Position numbers and translations under genes: made by a program
Shown here: positions 11,167 to 24,643 of the stretch, in pieces
Numbering within the stretch: the stretch's first letter is position 1
Layout: every line of letters starts with the position of its first letter
Source: Buttiauxella massiliensis
Lineage (GTDB): Bacteria > Pseudomonadota > Gammaproteobacteria > Enterobacterales > Enterobacteriaceae
NCBI RefSeq assembly: GCF_902500225.1
Contig: NZ_LR722654.1
Coordinates: 176,018 to 240,017 of the forward strand
Direction of reading: 5' to 3'
Length of the DNA: 64,000 nucleotides
The notes under the pieces: model-generated
Databases searched by the model: none
What the model was told of the DNA's origin: nothing
Seen by the model: only the letters and a program-made list of their open reading frames with translations

Positions 11167-11457
11167 CGTGAAACTTTGGGGTGGATTTGTCGGGGGCGCT
11201 GCGCTTACACGACCTACAAGAGCTTTGGTTGAGATGTCACAGAAGATGGCGGAATAATTAATATTACTTTCGCGATTGCTATCAGATCGTTACATAAAAG
11301 ACGCCACATTAACAATTGCGACAAAAAGTAAAAAATAGTTGAATCCTGCCGCGCTTTGCTTCAATTTATGGGCCGAATATATATTGGCCAATCATAAAAA
11401 TTACATATGGCTCAATAAGTTAATTAATTGTTACTAATCGACGGGGTTATTACGTAA

Positions 11458-12720
11458 TTGTCTAGTTCAAACAAACTTACGCTATTCATTCTTCTGTTCA
11501 TGTTTGCCGGGATCCTCTCCGGTGCTGCAATCCATGAGTACGCAGCCGCAGAAAACATCAAAAGCTATGCCGAAAACATCACGCTGTTTACCGACATCTT
11601 TTTACGCCTGATCAAAATGGTTATTGCTCCATTGGTCTTCAGCACCCTGACCGTGGGCATTATGAAGATGGGCGAGACGTCCACCATTGGCCGCGTGGGT
11701 GGTAAAGCAATGGTGTGGTTTGTTTCATCTTCTGTGCTTTCTATTTTGGTTGGTTTGTTCATTGTCACCCTCCAGCAGCCGGGTGCTGGCATGAACCTTC
11801 AAGTGCCTGCGGGAGATGTGCAAACCGGTCTTGCTGTAAGCGGCATGAACCTGAAAGCGTTTATCTCGCACACCATTCCCACCAGCATTGCAGGCGCAAT
11901 GTCGAACAACGAAATCCTGCAAATCGTCGTGTTCTCTCTGTTCTTCGGTATTGCTGGTGCGTCGCTGGGCGAGAAATTTAACACCCCGTTAGTCGCGGCT
12001 CTGGATGTGGTTTCTCACATCATGCTGAAAGTCACAGGCTATGTGATGTATGTGGCACCACTGGCTATCTTCGCGGCAATTTCTTCTGTAATTGCGACGG
12101 AAGGCCTGGGGATTTTGCTTAACTACGCATCCTTCATTGGTGGTTACTACCTCGCAATTATCCTGACTTGCATGGTGCTTGTGGGCGTTGGCTATATGGT
12201 TCTCAAGCGTGATGTTTTCCGCCTGATTGCCATGCTGAAAGACCCGGTTCTGGTCGCGTTTACCACCAGCAGCTCTGAAGCGGCTTATCCGAAAACCCTG
12301 GACCAGCTAACACGCTTTGGTTGTTCTCGTAACATTGCATCATTTGTTCTACCGATTGGTTATTCGTTCAACCTGGTCGGTTCAATGGTGTATTGCTCTT
12401 TTGCTTCTATGTTTATCGCGCAGGCTTACAACATCCACCTCACTTTCTCTGAGATTGTGGTGCTGATGCTGACATTAATGCTGGCGTCAAAAGGGATTGC
12501 AGGTGTACCGCGTTCTGCGTTGGTTGTACTGGCAGCCACCATCCCAAGCTTCAATATTCCGGTAGCAGGTATTTTACTGCTGATGGGTGTCGACCACTTC
12601 CTGGATATGGGCCGTTCTGCCATCAACGTATTGGGTAATGGTGTTGCAACAGCAATGCTGTCGAAAAATGAAGGTGAGCTGGAAGAACAAACGGAAGCAG
12701 GTGAGCGCGTAGAAGCGTAA
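11458..12720 (+). CDS. dicarboxylate/amino acid:cation symporter (DAACS family)
   Basis: Secondary transporter of the GltP/DctA family, importing glutamate, aspartate or C4-dicarboxylates with protons or sodium. The 420 residues have about eight membrane helices. The family's HP1 serine-rich loop appears as FTTSSSEAAYPKT, with TM7 and HP2 elements (SYNF-like GYSFNLVGSMVY; GIAGVPRSALVVLAATIP). The frame is closed by a stop just before TTG 11458, so TTG is the farthest possible start; the ribosome site is weak. It lies head-to-head with tar and tail-to-tail with cheW, interrupting an otherwise conserved motility block next to the aspartate receptor. Substrate is inferred. Confidence 0.88.
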   Translation: MSSSNKLTLFILLFMFAGILSGAAIHEYAAAENIKSYAENITLFTDIFLRLIKMVIAPLVFSTLTVGIMKMGETSTIGRVGGKAMVWFVSSSVLSILVGLFIVTLQQPGAGMNLQVPAGDVQTGLAVSGMNLKAFISHTIPTSIAGAMSNNEILQIVVFSLFFGIAGASLGEKFNTPLVAALDVVSHIMLKVTGYVMYVAPLAIFAAISSVIATEGLGILLNYASFIGGYYLAIILTCMVLVGVGYMVLKRDVFRLIAMLKDPVLVAFTTSSSEAAYPKTLDQLTRFGCSRNIASFVLPIGYSFNLVGSMVYCSFASMFIAQAYNIHLTFSEIVVLMLTLMLASKGIAGVPRSALVVLAATIPSFNIPVAGILLLMGVDHFLDMGRSAINVLGNGVATAMLSKNEGELEEQTEAGERVEA

Positions 12721-12756
12721 TTTTCCTGTATTTGCTGTATCTGTAAATCGAGTAGT

Positions 12757-12783
12757 GGCGGATGGCGTTTACGCCAATCCGCC
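12757..12783. terminator. bidirectional hairpin between symporter gene and cheW
   Basis: GGCGGATGGCGT and ACGCCAATCCGCC form a near-perfect stem between two converging genes. The sequence is REP-like. It probably serves as terminator or mRNA end for both. Confidence 0.65.
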
Positions 12784-12800
12784 CTATAAAGAAGTAGCTA

Positions 12801-13301
12801 TTAAGCCACGCGCGCCGCGCTATCGACCAAAGCCATCTCTTCGCTGTTAAGCAGCTTCTCAATATTCACCAGAATCAGCATGCGGTCGCCTAATGCACCG
12901 AGACCAGTCAGATACTCAGTTGAAAGCGTCACTGCAAACTCAGGTGCCGGGCGAATTTGCTCAGCGGTCAGAGATAACACGTCAGATACACCATCGACCA
13001 CAATACCCACCACGCGCTGACCAAAATTCAGCACAATGACCACGGTGTTTTCGTTATATTCCACGCCATCCTGGTCAAACTTAATACGCAGGTCGAGGAT
13101 CGGCACAATCACACCACGCAGGTTAGTGACTCCCTTGATAAATGCCGGAGTATTGGCAATACGCGTTACTTGATCGTAACCGCGAATTTCCTGCACTTTT
13201 AAAATATCGATACCGTACTCTTCATCACCAAGAGTAAAGACCAGGAACTCTTGCCCTACCGTTTCCCCGGTCAGTTTTGTCACATTGCTTAATCCACTCA
13301 T
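12801..13301 (-). CDS. cheW: chemotaxis coupling protein CheW
   Basis: CheW links chemoreceptors to the kinase CheA in the signalling array. The 166 residues from ATG 13301 ([10 protein letters not shown]) are nearly identical to E. coli CheW through [35 protein letters not shown] and [19 protein letters not shown]. An upstream ATG at 13319 is open, but the ribosome site AAGGAT sits 6 bases before 13301 and homology starts there. It lies 29 bp after cheA. Confidence 0.97.
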   Translation of the reverse strand: MSGLSNVTKLTGETVGQEFLVFTLGDEEYGIDILKVQEIRGYDQVTRIANTPAFIKGVTNLRGVIVPILDLRIKFDQDGVEYNENTVVIVLNFGQRVVGIVVDGVSDVLSLTAEQIRPAPEFAVTLSTEYLTGLGALGDRMLILVNIEKLLNSEEMALVDSAARVA

Positions 13302-13330
13302 TTTCTTATCCTTACTCAAAACCCGGAGAA

Positions 13331-15337
13331 TCAGGCGGCGGTGCCGGCCATACGTTGTTCACGGTTCAAACCTTGCAGCGCAGAGACATCAACAATTAGC
13401 GCCACACTGCCATCACCGAGGATGGTTGCTGCGGAAATACCCGGCACTTTGCGATAGTTGCTTTCGAGGTTTTTCACGACCACCTGATGTTGACCAATCA
13501 GCTGATCCACCAGTAGCGCGTAGCGCCGACCAGCGCTTTGCAAAATCACCACAATGCCTTGCGTCGCTTCAGTTTTCGCACCGGCAACATCAAATACTTT
13601 CCACAATTCAACCAGCGGCAGGTATTCGCCACGTACTTCAAGTACGCGCTCACCACCGGCAAGAGGATGCAGATCATCTTCTTTCGGCTGTAGCGACTCC
13701 ATCACTGCGTTGAGCGGCAGGATAAACACTTCGTCGCATACTTTTACCGACATCCCATCAAGAATAGCGAGGGTTAGCGGCAGCATAATACGGATGGTGG
13801 TGCCGACATTGGCCTGCGATTTAATTTCAACATGGCCACCCATTTCCTGGATGTTACGCTTCACCACGTCCATGCCTACACCGCGCCCGGAAACGTCCGT
13901 AACCTGCTCGGCGGTAGAGAATCCAGGAGCAAAAATCAGCATGCCTACTTCGTCGTCCGACATGTTTTCATGCACTGGCATCCCCTGCGATAACGCTTTA
14001 GCAAGAATGCGCTCACGGTTCAGGCCCGCACCATCATCAGAAACTTCAATGCAGATGTTCCCACCCTGGTGTTCGGCAGAAAGAATTAAGTTACCAACTG
14101 CTGATTTCCCCGCGGTCAGGCGTTTTTCTGGAGTTTCGATACCGTGATCGAGGCTATTACGCACCAGGTGAGTCAGTGGGTCGATAATGCGTTCAATCAG
14201 ACTTTTATCCAGTTCGGTGGAGCTACCTTGCAGAGTCAGTTCAACCTGTTTATCCAGTTTGCTGGCCAAATCTCGCACCAGACGCGGGAAGCGACTGAAT
14301 ACATACTCCATTGGCATCATACGGATAGACATTACCGACTCTTGCAAGTCACGGGCGTTACGTTGTAACTGACCCATACTGGTAATCAGTTCGCCGTGTT
14401 CAACCGGATCTAATTCATTGGATCGCTGTGCCAGCATCGACTGGGTAATCACCAGTTCGCCAACCAGGTTGATCAACTGATCAACCTTCTCAACCGCTAC
14501 GCGAATACTGCTTGATTCGCTGACACGCGCAGGTTTGCTTTCTCTTTCCGTACGTGGCGCGACAGAAGCTACAGGTGCGGCAACCATCGGCTGCAAAGCG
14601 TTAACTGCAAGTGCCATCGGCACTTCTTCTGGCTCAACAGCCACGGCTGGCGCACTTGCCGTTAACGGAAGAAATTCGATTTGTTCAGGCTCGATGACAA
14701 AGCAGAGCACCGCACTAATATCATCAGCGCTGACTGTCGTCTCAATAGTTGCAGTGACAGAGTTTTCACCCTTTTCCACTTCACTTAAGGTACCGAGATT
14801 ACCCAGCTCTTCGAGCAGTAAATCCAGTTCAGTGGATTTAAGCCCGGTAATCGCAATGCGCAAATTGCCATCGTTTGTTGGCAGCGCTTCGACTGACTCT
14901 TTTTCTACGACGGTCAATTTTGCAGGCGGCGCAGACATTTCGCCTTTGGCTTCCAGAGCCAGTTGGCGCAGCGCTTTGCAGATATAATCGAAACTCTCAG
15001 CATCTGGGACCTGTGAGTTTTTATAAGCGTCCAACTGTTCCTGCATAATATCTTTGGTTTCCAAAAACAGGTTGATGATATCGGTGTTGAGGTGCATCTC
15101 ACCGCGCCGGGCATCGTCGAGCAGGTTTTCCATTAAATGCGTGGTTTCCTGCAAAACGGTGAAACCGAAAGTCCCGGCGCCCCCTTTAATCGAATGTGCC
15201 GCGCGGAATATGGCATTCAGCAGTTCTGAATCTGGCGCTTCAGGAAGCAGATTCAGCAGGTGCTGTTCCATATCGGCCAGTAGCTCGTCGGCCTCGTCAA
15301 AAAATGTCTGGTAAAAATCGCTGATATCCATACTCAC
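13331..15337 (-). CDS. cheA: chemotaxis sensor histidine kinase CheA
   Basis: CheA autophosphorylates and passes phosphate to CheY and CheB. Domains in order: P1 (1-130) with His48 in [11 protein letters not shown]2 (~160-225), the CheY/CheB-binding domain; a linker rich in Ala/Val/Pro; P3 dimerisation helices (~265-345); P4 ATPase with NSLDHG, DDGAGLN and GRGVGMDVV boxes; P5 CheW-like regulatory domain to 668. Met98 (MQEQLDAYK), the internal start of the short form in E. coli, is conserved. It is part of motA-motB-cheA-cheW. Confidence 0.98.
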   Translation of the reverse strand: MSMDISDFYQTFFDEADELLADMEQHLLNLLPEAPDSELLNAIFRAAHSIKGGAGTFGFTVLQETTHLMENLLDDARRGEMHLNTDIINLFLETKDIMQEQLDAYKNSQVPDAESFDYICKALRQLALEAKGEMSAPPAKLTVVEKESVEALPTNDGNLRIAITGLKSTELDLLLEELGNLGTLSEVEKGENSVTATIETTVSADDISAVLCFVIEPEQIEFLPLTASAPAVAVEPEEVPMALAVNALQPMVAAPVASVAPRTERESKPARVSESSSIRVAVEKVDQLINLVGELVITQSMLAQRSNELDPVEHGELITSMGQLQRNARDLQESVMSIRMMPMEYVFSRFPRLVRDLASKLDKQVELTLQGSSTELDKSLIERIIDPLTHLVRNSLDHGIETPEKRLTAGKSAVGNLILSAEHQGGNICIEVSDDGAGLNRERILAKALSQGMPVHENMSDDEVGMLIFAPGFSTAEQVTDVSGRGVGMDVVKRNIQEMGGHVEIKSQANVGTTIRIMLPLTLAILDGMSVKVCDEVFILPLNAVMESLQPKEDDLHPLAGGERVLEVRGEYLPLVELWKVFDVAGAKTEATQGIVVILQSAGRRYALLVDQLIGQHQVVVKNLESNYRKVPGISAATILGDGSVALIVDVSALQGLNREQRMAGTAA

Positions 15338-15341
15338 GCTA

Positions 15342-16271
15342 TCACCTCGTACCTGGTTGTGGCGGTAATGTGTTCTGCGCCGGTTCCGCGGCAGCAGGTT
15401 GTTGGAGAATGCTTATTGGCTGGTTATCGCTTTCTGCGTTTTCATGCACGATGGCATCCTCAGCTTGTTTGTTGAGCACCAGCAAACTAATGCGCCGGTT
15501 AATAGCATCACCTGGTCCGCGATTAGTCAGGCGCATGGTTGATGACATACCTACGACGCGCAGGACTTTGCCGTCGATTAAACCGCCTGCCATTAATTCA
15601 CGCCGCGAGGCGTTGGCCCGGTCAGCGGAAAGTTCCCAGTTGCTATAACCGTGCTCGCCCATGGCATAAGGCAAGTCATCAGTGTGGCCGGATAAACTAA
15701 TTTTATTTGGAAAATCATTCAGTAACGGCGCAATGCTGCGCAGAATATCGCGCATGTAAGGCTCAACTTCTGCACTGCCGTTTTTAAACATCGGGCGGTT
15801 CTGACTGTCGATTATTTGTATCCGCAGTCCCTCCTGAACCAGATCAATTTGCAGATGTGGGCGCAGCGCACGCAGCTTAGGGTCAGCCTCAATCAATTGA
15901 TCCAGTTTGTCGCCCAGCCGCTTGAGGCGGTTGGCTTCCATCCGTTTTCTGAGATCTTCGATATTCGGCTGTCTTTTCACTTCGCCTTGTTGCTGTGTCA
16001 CATCATCGCCACCGCCAGGAATTGGACTTTGGCTGTCGGCGATGCGTTGCCCACCGGTAATGGCAGCAGATAGTGGCGTACGGAAATAGTCGGCAATTTG
16101 CGCCAGTTCTTTAGGGCTGGATATGGAAATCAGCCACATCACCAGAAAAAAAGCCATCATTGCGGTCATGAAGTCAGCGTAGGCAATTTTCCACGAACCG
16201 TGCGCGCCGCCGCCGTGGCCTTTATGCTTACGGCGTTTTACGACAATAATCGGGCGCGCGTTGTGCTTCAT
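15342..16271 (-). CDS. motB: flagellar motor stator protein MotB
   Basis: MotB anchors the proton-channel stator to peptidoglycan. The 309 residues have a basic N-terminus, one membrane helix (~30-50) starting [19 protein letters not shown] with the essential proton-carrying Asp at position 33, a plug region, and a C-terminal OmpA-like peptidoglycan-binding domain ([24 protein letters not shown]). The start overlaps motA by 4 bp and the stop is 4 bp before cheA. Confidence 0.97.
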   Translation of the reverse strand: MKHNARPIIVVKRRKHKGHGGGAHGSWKIAYADFMTAMMAFFLVMWLISISSPKELAQIADYFRTPLSAAITGGQRIADSQSPIPGGGDDVTQQQGEVKRQPNIEDLRKRMEANRLKRLGDKLDQLIEADPKLRALRPHLQIDLVQEGLRIQIIDSQNRPMFKNGSAEVEPYMRDILRSIAPLLNDFPNKISLSGHTDDLPYAMGEHGYSNWELSADRANASRRELMAGGLIDGKVLRVVGMSSTMRLTNRGPGDAINRRISLLVLNKQAEDAIVHENAESDNQPISILQQPAAAEPAQNTLPPQPGTR

Positions 16272-17161
16272 ACTTCTTCTTCCGTGGCACGCGATTGCGC
16301 GTTCGGAGAGCGAACTGCACGAACATGTTCTTCCAGCTCAACAAAGGATGGGCGCTCGCTGGAGTAAAGGGTTTTACGACCAAATTCGACAGCAATCGGC
16401 GGCGCATAACCATTCAGGCTTGAGAGCAATGTGACTTTTACGCACTGCATCATTTTGGTCGTTTCAGCGCTTTTTTGGCGTAAAACGGTCGCCAGCGGTG
16501 AAATAAATCCGTAGGCCAACAAAATACCGAGGAAGGTGCCGACCATTGCGTGGGCAATTAAAGAACCGAGTTCTGCTGCGGGTCTGTCGGCTGATGCCAG
16601 CGCGTGAACCACGCCCATAACTGCGGCAACAATACCGAAAGCCGGGAGTGAATCCCCCATGATGGCAAGGCTATTTGCCGGTATTTCAGCCTCACTTTCA
16701 TGGGTTTCAATTTCCTCATCCATCAGCGCTTCAATTTCAAATGAGTTCATATTCCCGCTAATAATCAGGCGCAGGTAATCAATAATGAATTCCAGCATCA
16801 GAGTGTCGGCAAGAATACGCGGGTAACTGGCGAAGATTTCACTTTCTTTTGGATTTTCGATATCACGTTCGAGCGAAAACATCCCCTGTTGGCGCGATTT
16901 CGCCATCAGGCGATAAAGCAGCGCCATGAGATCCATATACATGCTTTTGGTGTATTTCGAGCGGCGAAACAGTAATGGCAACGCTTTTACCGTCGCCTTT
17001 ATTGCCTTACCGTTATTACCGACGATAAAGGCCCCGATCCCCGCTCCGCCAATGATGACAAATTCAGCTGGCTGATAGAGTGCGCCAAGATGACCGCCGG
17101 TCATCATATAGCCGCCGAATACTGTCGCAATTACGACCAGATAACCTATTACAATCAGCAC
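16268..17161 (-). CDS. motA: flagellar motor stator protein MotA
   Basis: MotA forms the proton channel with MotB and pushes on FliG. The 297 residues have four membrane segments. The cytoplasmic loop includes [12 protein letters not shown] with the charged residues that interact with FliG. The essential prolines are seen in [17 protein letters not shown] and [12 protein letters not shown]. The start is GTG, as in E. coli motA. The 127-bp gap to flhC contains the flhDC terminator; I could not find a sigma-28 consensus there. Confidence 0.97.
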   Translation of the reverse strand: MLIVIGYLVVIATVFGGYMMTGGHLGALYQPAEFVIIGGAGIGAFIVGNNGKAIKATVKALPLLFRRSKYTKSMYMDLMALLYRLMAKSRQQGMFSLERDIENPKESEIFASYPRILADTLMLEFIIDYLRLIISGNMNSFEIEALMDEEIETHESEAEIPANSLAIMGDSLPAFGIVAAVMGVVHALASADRPAAELGSLIAHAMVGTFLGILLAYGFISPLATVLRQKSAETTKMMQCVKVTLLSSLNGYAPPIAVEFGRKTLYSSERPSFVELEEHVRAVRSPNAQSRATEEEV

Positions 17162-17232
17162 GAGTACATCCTTCTGCTGTTAAATGTGACGAGGAATCAC
17201 AAATCAGAGGGGCAAACAGTCGGATGCGGGGC

Positions 17233-17266
17233 AAAAAAAAGCAGCGATAATGGCTTATCGCTGCTG
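17233..17266 (-). terminator. Rho-independent terminator of flhDC
   Basis: GCAGCGATAA (17241-17250) and TTATCGCTGC (17255-17264) form a perfect 10-bp stem with a 4-base loop, followed on the minus strand by eight T. It separates flhDC from motA. Confidence 0.9.
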
Positions 17267-17288
17267 GAGTGTTTACCACACCGAACTG

Positions 17289-17867
17289 TTAAACGGCCTG
17301 TTTGACCTGTTCATCCAGCAGTTGTGGAATAATATCGGCAGTATTCGTAGAAAGTTTACGTCTTTTTACCGCTCTCGACGGCGGCTGGCATAAACTGCAA
17401 GCAAAGCTACCTGCGGGCTGATGTGCGTGAGTAATAAAGTTACCGCCACAGCAGTTGCAACAGTTCAATTCAAGCATGTTACTTTCAACAAAACGCACCA
17501 GTGTCCAGGCGCGAGTCAGCGCCAACAGCGGCCCGCTTTCTTGTGCCGGGCATTGCTCCAGATACAAGCGGTATGCCTTAATGACTGCATCGACACCAGT
17601 ACATAATCCGGTGCGCAGCAAGAACTGCCAGGCGTTGCAAAACATAGAAGCATGAATATTCTGCTCCCACGTCATAAACCAGTCGGTAGAAAAAGGCAGC
17701 ATTCCTTTCGGTGGTGGGCTACCACGGAGCTCTTTATATAGTTTGATCAGTCGGCCACGGCTTAATTGCGTTTCGCTCTCCAGCATCTGCAATCTTGCGC
17801 CGAGCGTGATTAACTCCATCGCCAGTTGTATATCACGGGCTTCCTGAACAATACTTTTTTCGCTCAT
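17289..17867 (-). CDS. flhC: flagellar master regulator subunit FlhC
   Basis: FlhC binds DNA in the FlhD4C2 complex that activates class 2 flagellar promoters. The 192 residues match the family, and the four zinc-ligand cysteines appear as CCNCCGG and ACSLCQP. The start is 4 bp after the flhD stop. A terminator follows the gene. Confidence 0.97.
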   Translation of the reverse strand: MSEKSIVQEARDIQLAMELITLGARLQMLESETQLSRGRLIKLYKELRGSPPPKGMLPFSTDWFMTWEQNIHASMFCNAWQFLLRTGLCTGVDAVIKAYRLYLEQCPAQESGPLLALTRAWTLVRFVESNMLELNCCNCCGGNFITHAHQPAGSFACSLCQPPSRAVKRRKLSTNTADIIPQLLDEQVKQAV

Positions 17868-17871
17868 TTTG

Positions 17872-18222
17872 TTACGCCCTTTTTTTGCGAGGTGCCTCGT
17901 CTATTGCGGAGACCTCATTTAATAAGCGGGTGGATAACAAAATGCCAGTATGAATTTGCTGTAAATCATCCACACGAGAGTCTTGTGTCAGGCGGGTAAT
18001 GGTTTGGTTATCGTTAAAGCGGAATTGGCAAATCAGCTGGTTAGTTTCCGCCAATTTCACCATTTGCGGCAATGTTAATTCACTCAGGGAATTGGCCATA
18101 TCCTCGGTCACTCCCAAACGAAACATTGCTGAGGCTTTGTCGCTACTAATAAGACGCTGCGCAAGCAACAAATACGATAAATTAATATCGTATATATGTT
18201 TCAACAACTCGGATGTATGCAT
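17872..18222 (-). CDS. flhD: flagellar master regulator subunit FlhD
   Basis: FlhD is the partner of FlhC in the flagellar master activator. From ATG 18222 the protein is [24 protein letters not shown]..., 116 residues, as in E. coli. Further in-frame starts at 18231 and 18255 are open, but an AGGA ribosome site lies 8 bases upstream of 18222. The residues [17 protein letters not shown] and [14 protein letters not shown] are conserved. Expression is probably CRP-dependent (sites upstream). Confidence 0.96.
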   Translation of the reverse strand: MHTSELLKHIYDINLSYLLLAQRLISSDKASAMFRLGVTEDMANSLSELTLPQMVKLAETNQLICQFRFNDNQTITRLTQDSRVDDLQQIHTGILLSTRLLNEVSAIDEAPRKKRA

Positions 18223-18509
18223 TTTGTTCATCCTGAAAAACTTACTTTTATACATGCGGTATTACCGCACCCCGTGAGTCGCCGAGAAATCCCGGTTAAA
18301 ATTAAAACAACCAAAAAAGACAAATTCATTTGACTGATAACACGCACTGAATCCACCGACACGAAAATGCAGTGGAGACTTCCTTGTGGGTACGTTCTTA
18401 TCCGAGCTTAAATTTCTGACATTAAATTAAGATTTTTCCTAATTCCGGGCAAACTCTACTCGTAGCCCTTTAGACATACAATGCGGATGCCTGCGAATTT
18501 TGAATTATA

Positions 18510-18525
18510 TGTGACACAGATCACA
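18510..18525. promoter_or_regulatory. CRP site in the long flhDC leader/promoter region
   Basis: TGTGACACAGATCACA matches the CRP consensus TGTGA-N6-TCACA perfectly. It lies ~290 bp upstream of the flhD start, within an 806-bp gene-free stretch (18223-19028) that is AT-rich. flhDC in E. coli is activated by CRP and read by many regulators. I see no credible gene in the gap. Confidence 0.8.
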
Positions 18526-18690
18526 TATATTTACTTTATGACTCACCTTAAAACATCAGCAAGACTTTTCATTTGCTCATTAAACAATCAAACTCAAAAT
18601 AACCGTTACGTTAATCTGGTAAAACCTTTTCGTTTGCCTAACAATCTGATGACTTACCATCAATAACGTGTCTTAAGACCTGGTTAGCTA

Positions 18691-18706
18691 TGTGATTTAT
18701 ATCGCA
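18691..18706. promoter_or_regulatory. second CRP-like site upstream of flhDC
   Basis: TGTGA-tttata-TCGCA matches the CRP consensus with one mismatch. It lies ~180 bp from the perfect site and ~340 bp before uspC, so it could serve either direction. Confidence 0.45.
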
Positions 18707-19028
18707 TTTTTTACCAAGCAATTTAATGCGCTGTGATAATGCTTGTTTTTAGCACATTACGCCTTGAAGTTTTCTATTTCGTGTAAGAATGGCGATAAAT
18801 TCTTACACCAGGATGACAGCCGCAGTATCAATATAAATTAATACTAAAGTTTGATGGAAAAATGAGCTATCCAGGCATCCAGGCTGCTTCACAAGTTGTT
18901 TACATTAGAGTTATTAATCATTTTCCATGAGCAGACTCACATTTTCCATGGGTACTATTCTTGCGTAAGAATGTGAGTTGTAGTAAGGAAAATGTAAGTA
19001 ATTTGTTATCAACAAGCAGGAGATTGTT

Positions 19029-19451
19029 ATGAGTTACCAACATGTATTGGTTGCTGTCGCCATCAGTCCAGAAAGCCAGATCCTGGTAGAAAAGGCGGTT
19101 TCAATCGCCCGGCCGGTGAATGGGGAAATTTCGCTGATTACACTCGCATCCGACCCCGAACTTTATAATCAATTTGCCGCACCAATGATGGAAAACCTGC
19201 GGGAATTAATGCTTGAAGAGACTCAGCTTTTTATTGATGAGCTAGCTAAAAAGGCAAATTACCCTATTTCAGAAACGGTTATTGCTACCGGCGAATTAAG
19301 TGAGCACATTCTGGCAATATGTAATAAGGGTTCTGTGGATTTAGTGATTTGTGGTAACCACAATCAATCCTTTTTCAGCAAGATAATTTGCTCCGCGAAA
19401 GCAGTGGTAGCATCCAGTCAGGTTGATGTTTTGCTCGTTCCGCTGAGATAA
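19029..19451 (+). CDS. uspC: universal stress protein UspC
   Basis: UspC is a UspA-family cytoplasmic stress protein that in E. coli is linked to motility and to salt stress. The 140 residues keep the whole-family fold: MSYQHVLVAVAISPES at strand 1, GELSEHIL, and LVICGNHNQSFF near the end, closely following E. coli UspC. A strong AGGAG ribosome site precedes the ATG. It sits between flhDC and otsA as in E. coli. Confidence 0.95.
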   Translation: MSYQHVLVAVAISPESQILVEKAVSIARPVNGEISLITLASDPELYNQFAAPMMENLRELMLEETQLFIDELAKKANYPISETVIATGELSEHILAICNKGSVDLVICGNHNQSFFSKIICSAKAVVASSQVDVLLVPLR

Positions 19452-19718
19452 GCAGTATTTAAGTTAAATTTGGCTTATATCATCAGAAGTAAGAGGGGTA
19501 TTGATCTTAAAATTGATGTCACTCAAAGCTAACTTCAAAACAAAATTTCATAAGCTTATTCGATTTTGACCTGGCTCCGGATTTAAATAGCCCAAGCCTT
19601 ACCGTGAAATGGTAATTTAATGATCTGACGAGGGATGTCAGGGGGAAGATATCCCCTTGGTACGTTCACCGTTAGCGGGTTTGCAATGCAGGTAAATCAT
19701 CTATGCGAACGGAATAAT

Positions 19719-19740
19719 CACCGCCCGGCCATAGGCGGTG
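19719..19740 (-). terminator. hairpin downstream of otsA
   Basis: CACCGCC (19719-19725) and GGCGGTG (19734-19740) form a 7-bp stem just after the otsA stop. The rest of the 297-bp uspC-otsA gap shows no gene. Confidence 0.5.
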
Positions 19741-19748
19741 GAATAGCG

Positions 19749-21972
<2,224 letters not shown>

Positions 21973-22098
21973 TTAGTATTACTACCGTAACGGTAGATTA
22001 TGATTAGCCATGTAAGTATAGACAGGGTGACGGGTGTCGCAATTTTCCAGGATAAATCGCCAGGCCGCATATGGCCTGGCGTTTCGGTATGGCAGGTG

Positions 22099-23364
22099 TC
22101 AGAAGAAGCTTGCGATAAGTCCTGAAATAGCCACAAGACCCATAACCGTAACGAAGATATTGCTCACTTTGCCACGGAATTTCGCCAGCGCAGGAATTTT
22201 GTGGATAGCATACATCGGCATGATAAACAGGATCATCGCGATGATTGGGCCGCCCAGCGATTCAATCATGCCAAGGATGCTTGGATTAAGCGTTGCCACT
22301 AACCACAGGCTCAGCAGGAAGAACAGAGCGATAGCTTTATTCAGCTTGCGGTCATCAAAACGCTTGCCGTTGTGGCGGGCAATTTTTTTCACCAGTCCAT
22401 GCAGACCTTCGCGTGCTCCCAGGTAGTGACCGAAGAAGGAGCTGGAAATTGCCAGAATTGCTACCAGTGGGCCAAAGATGGAGATCAGCGGATTATCGAA
22501 TTTGTTAGCAAGGAAGCTCAACATTGAAATATTTTGCTGTTTCGCTGCCATCAAATCTGCCGGCGTTACACTTAGCACGCAGCTGAAGACAAACAACATA
22601 ACAAACGCCAGCAGAATGGTGGATGTTTTGCGCAGCGTCTGGCTGGCTTTTTCATCTGCCTGGTTGCCATATTCACGACGCTGAGACAACGCAAATGAGG
22701 AGATAGCCGGAGAGTGGTTAAAAGCAAAGACCAACACCGGAATAGTCAGCCACATAGTTGTAGTGAAATCTAGCGCAGTAGGTACTTGGGAAAGAGCGGC
22801 CGTGTTCCAGTGTGGAATCAAATATAAAGAAAGGAACAGCAGGATGCCGACTAACGGGTAAACCATTAGCTCGGTAATTTTCAGCATCACACGTTCACTC
22901 GTCAGCATCACCGCCATCAGCGCGACAATCAGCACAATCGACAAAATCACGCGCGGCGGTGAAGCCATGCCGAGTTGGTTGACCATCAACGAGTCGATGG
23001 TGTTAGTGATGCCGACGCCGTAGATAAGCAAAATCGGGTAGATAGCGCAGAAGTACAGCAGAGTAATTAAGATGCCCGCTTTAGCTCCGAAATGTTCTTC
23101 CACCACTTCGGTGATATCGCTGCCAGGATTACGTGATGATAAGACAAAACGAGCAAGCCCCCGGTGAGCAAGCCAGGTCATTGGCCCAACGATAACCGCC
23201 AGCGCCACTAACGGCCAGAATCCGCCCATCCCTGCGTTGATCGGGAGAAATAACACCCCTGCCCCGACCGCCGTACCAAAAAGGCTAAGAACCCAGGTAG
23301 TATCAAACTTACGATTCCCGGGAACATGCACTTTACTACTGGTGTAATTAACATCACTGCTCAT
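22099..23364 (-). CDS. HAAAP-family amino acid permease, SdaC-like
   Basis: Proton-coupled hydroxy/aromatic amino acid permease. The 421-residue, 11-helix protein follows E. coli SdaC (serine) and TdcC closely: [19 protein letters not shown] in helix 1, [42 protein letters not shown] and [23 protein letters not shown]. Serine or threonine uptake is the likely role; the exact substrate is not visible. It is not present between otsB and araH in E. coli. It has its own leader and probably is a separate unit. Confidence 0.85.
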   Translation of the reverse strand: MSSDVNYTSSKVHVPGNRKFDTTWVLSLFGTAVGAGVLFLPINAGMGGFWPLVALAVIVGPMTWLAHRGLARFVLSSRNPGSDITEVVEEHFGAKAGILITLLYFCAIYPILLIYGVGITNTIDSLMVNQLGMASPPRVILSIVLIVALMAVMLTSERVMLKITELMVYPLVGILLFLSLYLIPHWNTAALSQVPTALDFTTTMWLTIPVLVFAFNHSPAISSFALSQRREYGNQADEKASQTLRKTSTILLAFVMLFVFSCVLSVTPADLMAAKQQNISMLSFLANKFDNPLISIFGPLVAILAISSSFFGHYLGAREGLHGLVKKIARHNGKRFDDRKLNKAIALFFLLSLWLVATLNPSILGMIESLGGPIIAMILFIMPMYAIHKIPALAKFRGKVSNIFVTVMGLVAISGLIASFF

Positions 23365-23540
23365 TGGCTCATCTCCTTGAGGCCGAATTCAGGCTGCCGA
23401 CTCTACTTTAGCCAGGTGATTGTTACAGTGATTTATATCCTGGTTTGAATTAGTTTATGGCGGGAAATACTAACAATCTAATCAATATCACATTTAAACG
23501 CTGGATATCTTATCTGTGCAAAATTAAACGATGTTAATAA

Positions 23541-23576
23541 CAAAAAAATGGTGGATGTCGCTTTCGCTAATCCACC
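23541..23576 (-). terminator. Rho-independent terminator of araFGH
   Basis: GGTGGAT (23550-23556) and ATCCACC (23570-23576) pair. The seven A at 23542-23548 give a T-run on the minus strand. It is located ~60 bp after the araH stop. Confidence 0.75.
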
Positions 23577-23638
23577 CCCAAAAAAGGACTCACACCCTTT
23601 ACCGCTACAATGTACTCCCACGACCCAGAATCAAGCCG

Positions 23639-24643
23639 TTAAACCGTGCGTTTTGCTTTCTGTTTGTAGCGGTCGAAGATGACAGCAGCAAGCAGAATCA
23701 AGCCGCGCACCACATATTGCGAGAAAGGCGAAATATTCAGCAGGTTCATGGCATTTTCCACGGTGCCAAGAATCAAAATCCCGGCAATCACGTAGGAAAT
23801 TTTGCCAATCCCACCTTTGAGTGATACCCCACCCAACACGCAGGCTGAAATTACAATCAACTCGTAACCAATAGACGTCATTGGCTGGCCACTGGTCATA
23901 CGCGAAGCAAGGATAATCCCTGCTGCTGCCGACACTAATCCGGAGAGAATAAAGATGATGATTTTAGTGCGCACCACTGGCACACCCGCCAGACGTGCCG
24001 CTTCTTCGTTGCCACCAATCGCCAATGTGTTACGGCCAAAGGTTGTTTTGTTGAGCAGGAAACCAAAGATTATCAGACACGCAACTGTCAGCCAGATGGG
24101 TGCAGGCAGCCCTAACCAGTTGGCATAACCCAGTGCAAAGAAGCGTTCATCCTCGATACCCACCGCTTTACCATCAGAAATAATGTATGCGAGGCCGCGT
24201 ACAATTTGCATGGTGGCAAGAGTGGTGATAAGTGCGTTGATTTTTAGTTTTGCAATAACAAAACCGTTCACCAGGCCGCATAACACACCGAGCAACAGCC
24301 CTGCCGCCACACCAATCCACAGGCTTTCTGTCATGTTGATGACTACCGCCGTGGTGACCCCGGCACATGCAATCACCGACGCAACGGACAAATCGAAATC
24401 ACCAGATGCCAGGCAGAACAACATGCCACAAGCCACCATTCCCGACATTGAGATGGCAAGCCCTAATCCCTTCATATTCACGAAAGAAGAGAAATTCGGT
24501 ACGAAAATAGCGCAGGCAATAAATAGAACGGCGAACACCACCAGCATGCCGTAGTTATCCCAGATACGCCCAAGACTCAGGGACGACTTCTTATTGCTGT
24601 CACCTGATGTAGTTAATGCAGACATTTTTATCTCCTTACTCAT
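23639..24643 (-). CDS. araH: L-arabinose ABC transporter permease AraH
   Basis: AraH is the inner-membrane channel of the high-affinity arabinose importer. The 334 residues have ~10 membrane helices and the family signature of BPD_transp_2 permeases. [18 protein letters not shown] is the coupling loop that contacts AraG. The start overlaps araG by 4 bp. Confidence 0.95.
   Translation of the reverse strand: MSKEIKMSALTTSGDSNKKSSLSLGRIWDNYGMLVVFAVLFIACAIFVPNFSSFVNMKGLGLAISMSGMVACGMLFCLASGDFDLSVASVIACAGVTTAVVINMTESLWIGVAAGLLLGVLCGLVNGFVIAKLKINALITTLATMQIVRGLAYIISDGKAVGIEDERFFALGYANWLGLPAPIWLTVACLIIFGFLLNKTTFGRNTLAIGGNEEAARLAGVPVVRTKIIIFILSGLVSAAAGIILASRMTSGQPMTSIGYELIVISACVLGGVSLKGGIGKISYVIAGILILGTVENAMNLLNISPFSQYVVRGLILLAAVIFDRYKQKAKRTV

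Noticed and set aside
17162..17288. Sigma-28 promoter for motA
   Set aside because: No TAAAGTTT-N11-GCCGATAA-like pair could be found on the minus strand. The gap holds the flhDC terminator and an imperfect TGTGA-N7-TCACA.
18481..18666. Short plus-strand ORF in the flhDC leader
   Set aside because: Overlaps a perfect CRP site, has no ribosome site, and its composition follows the AT-rich background.
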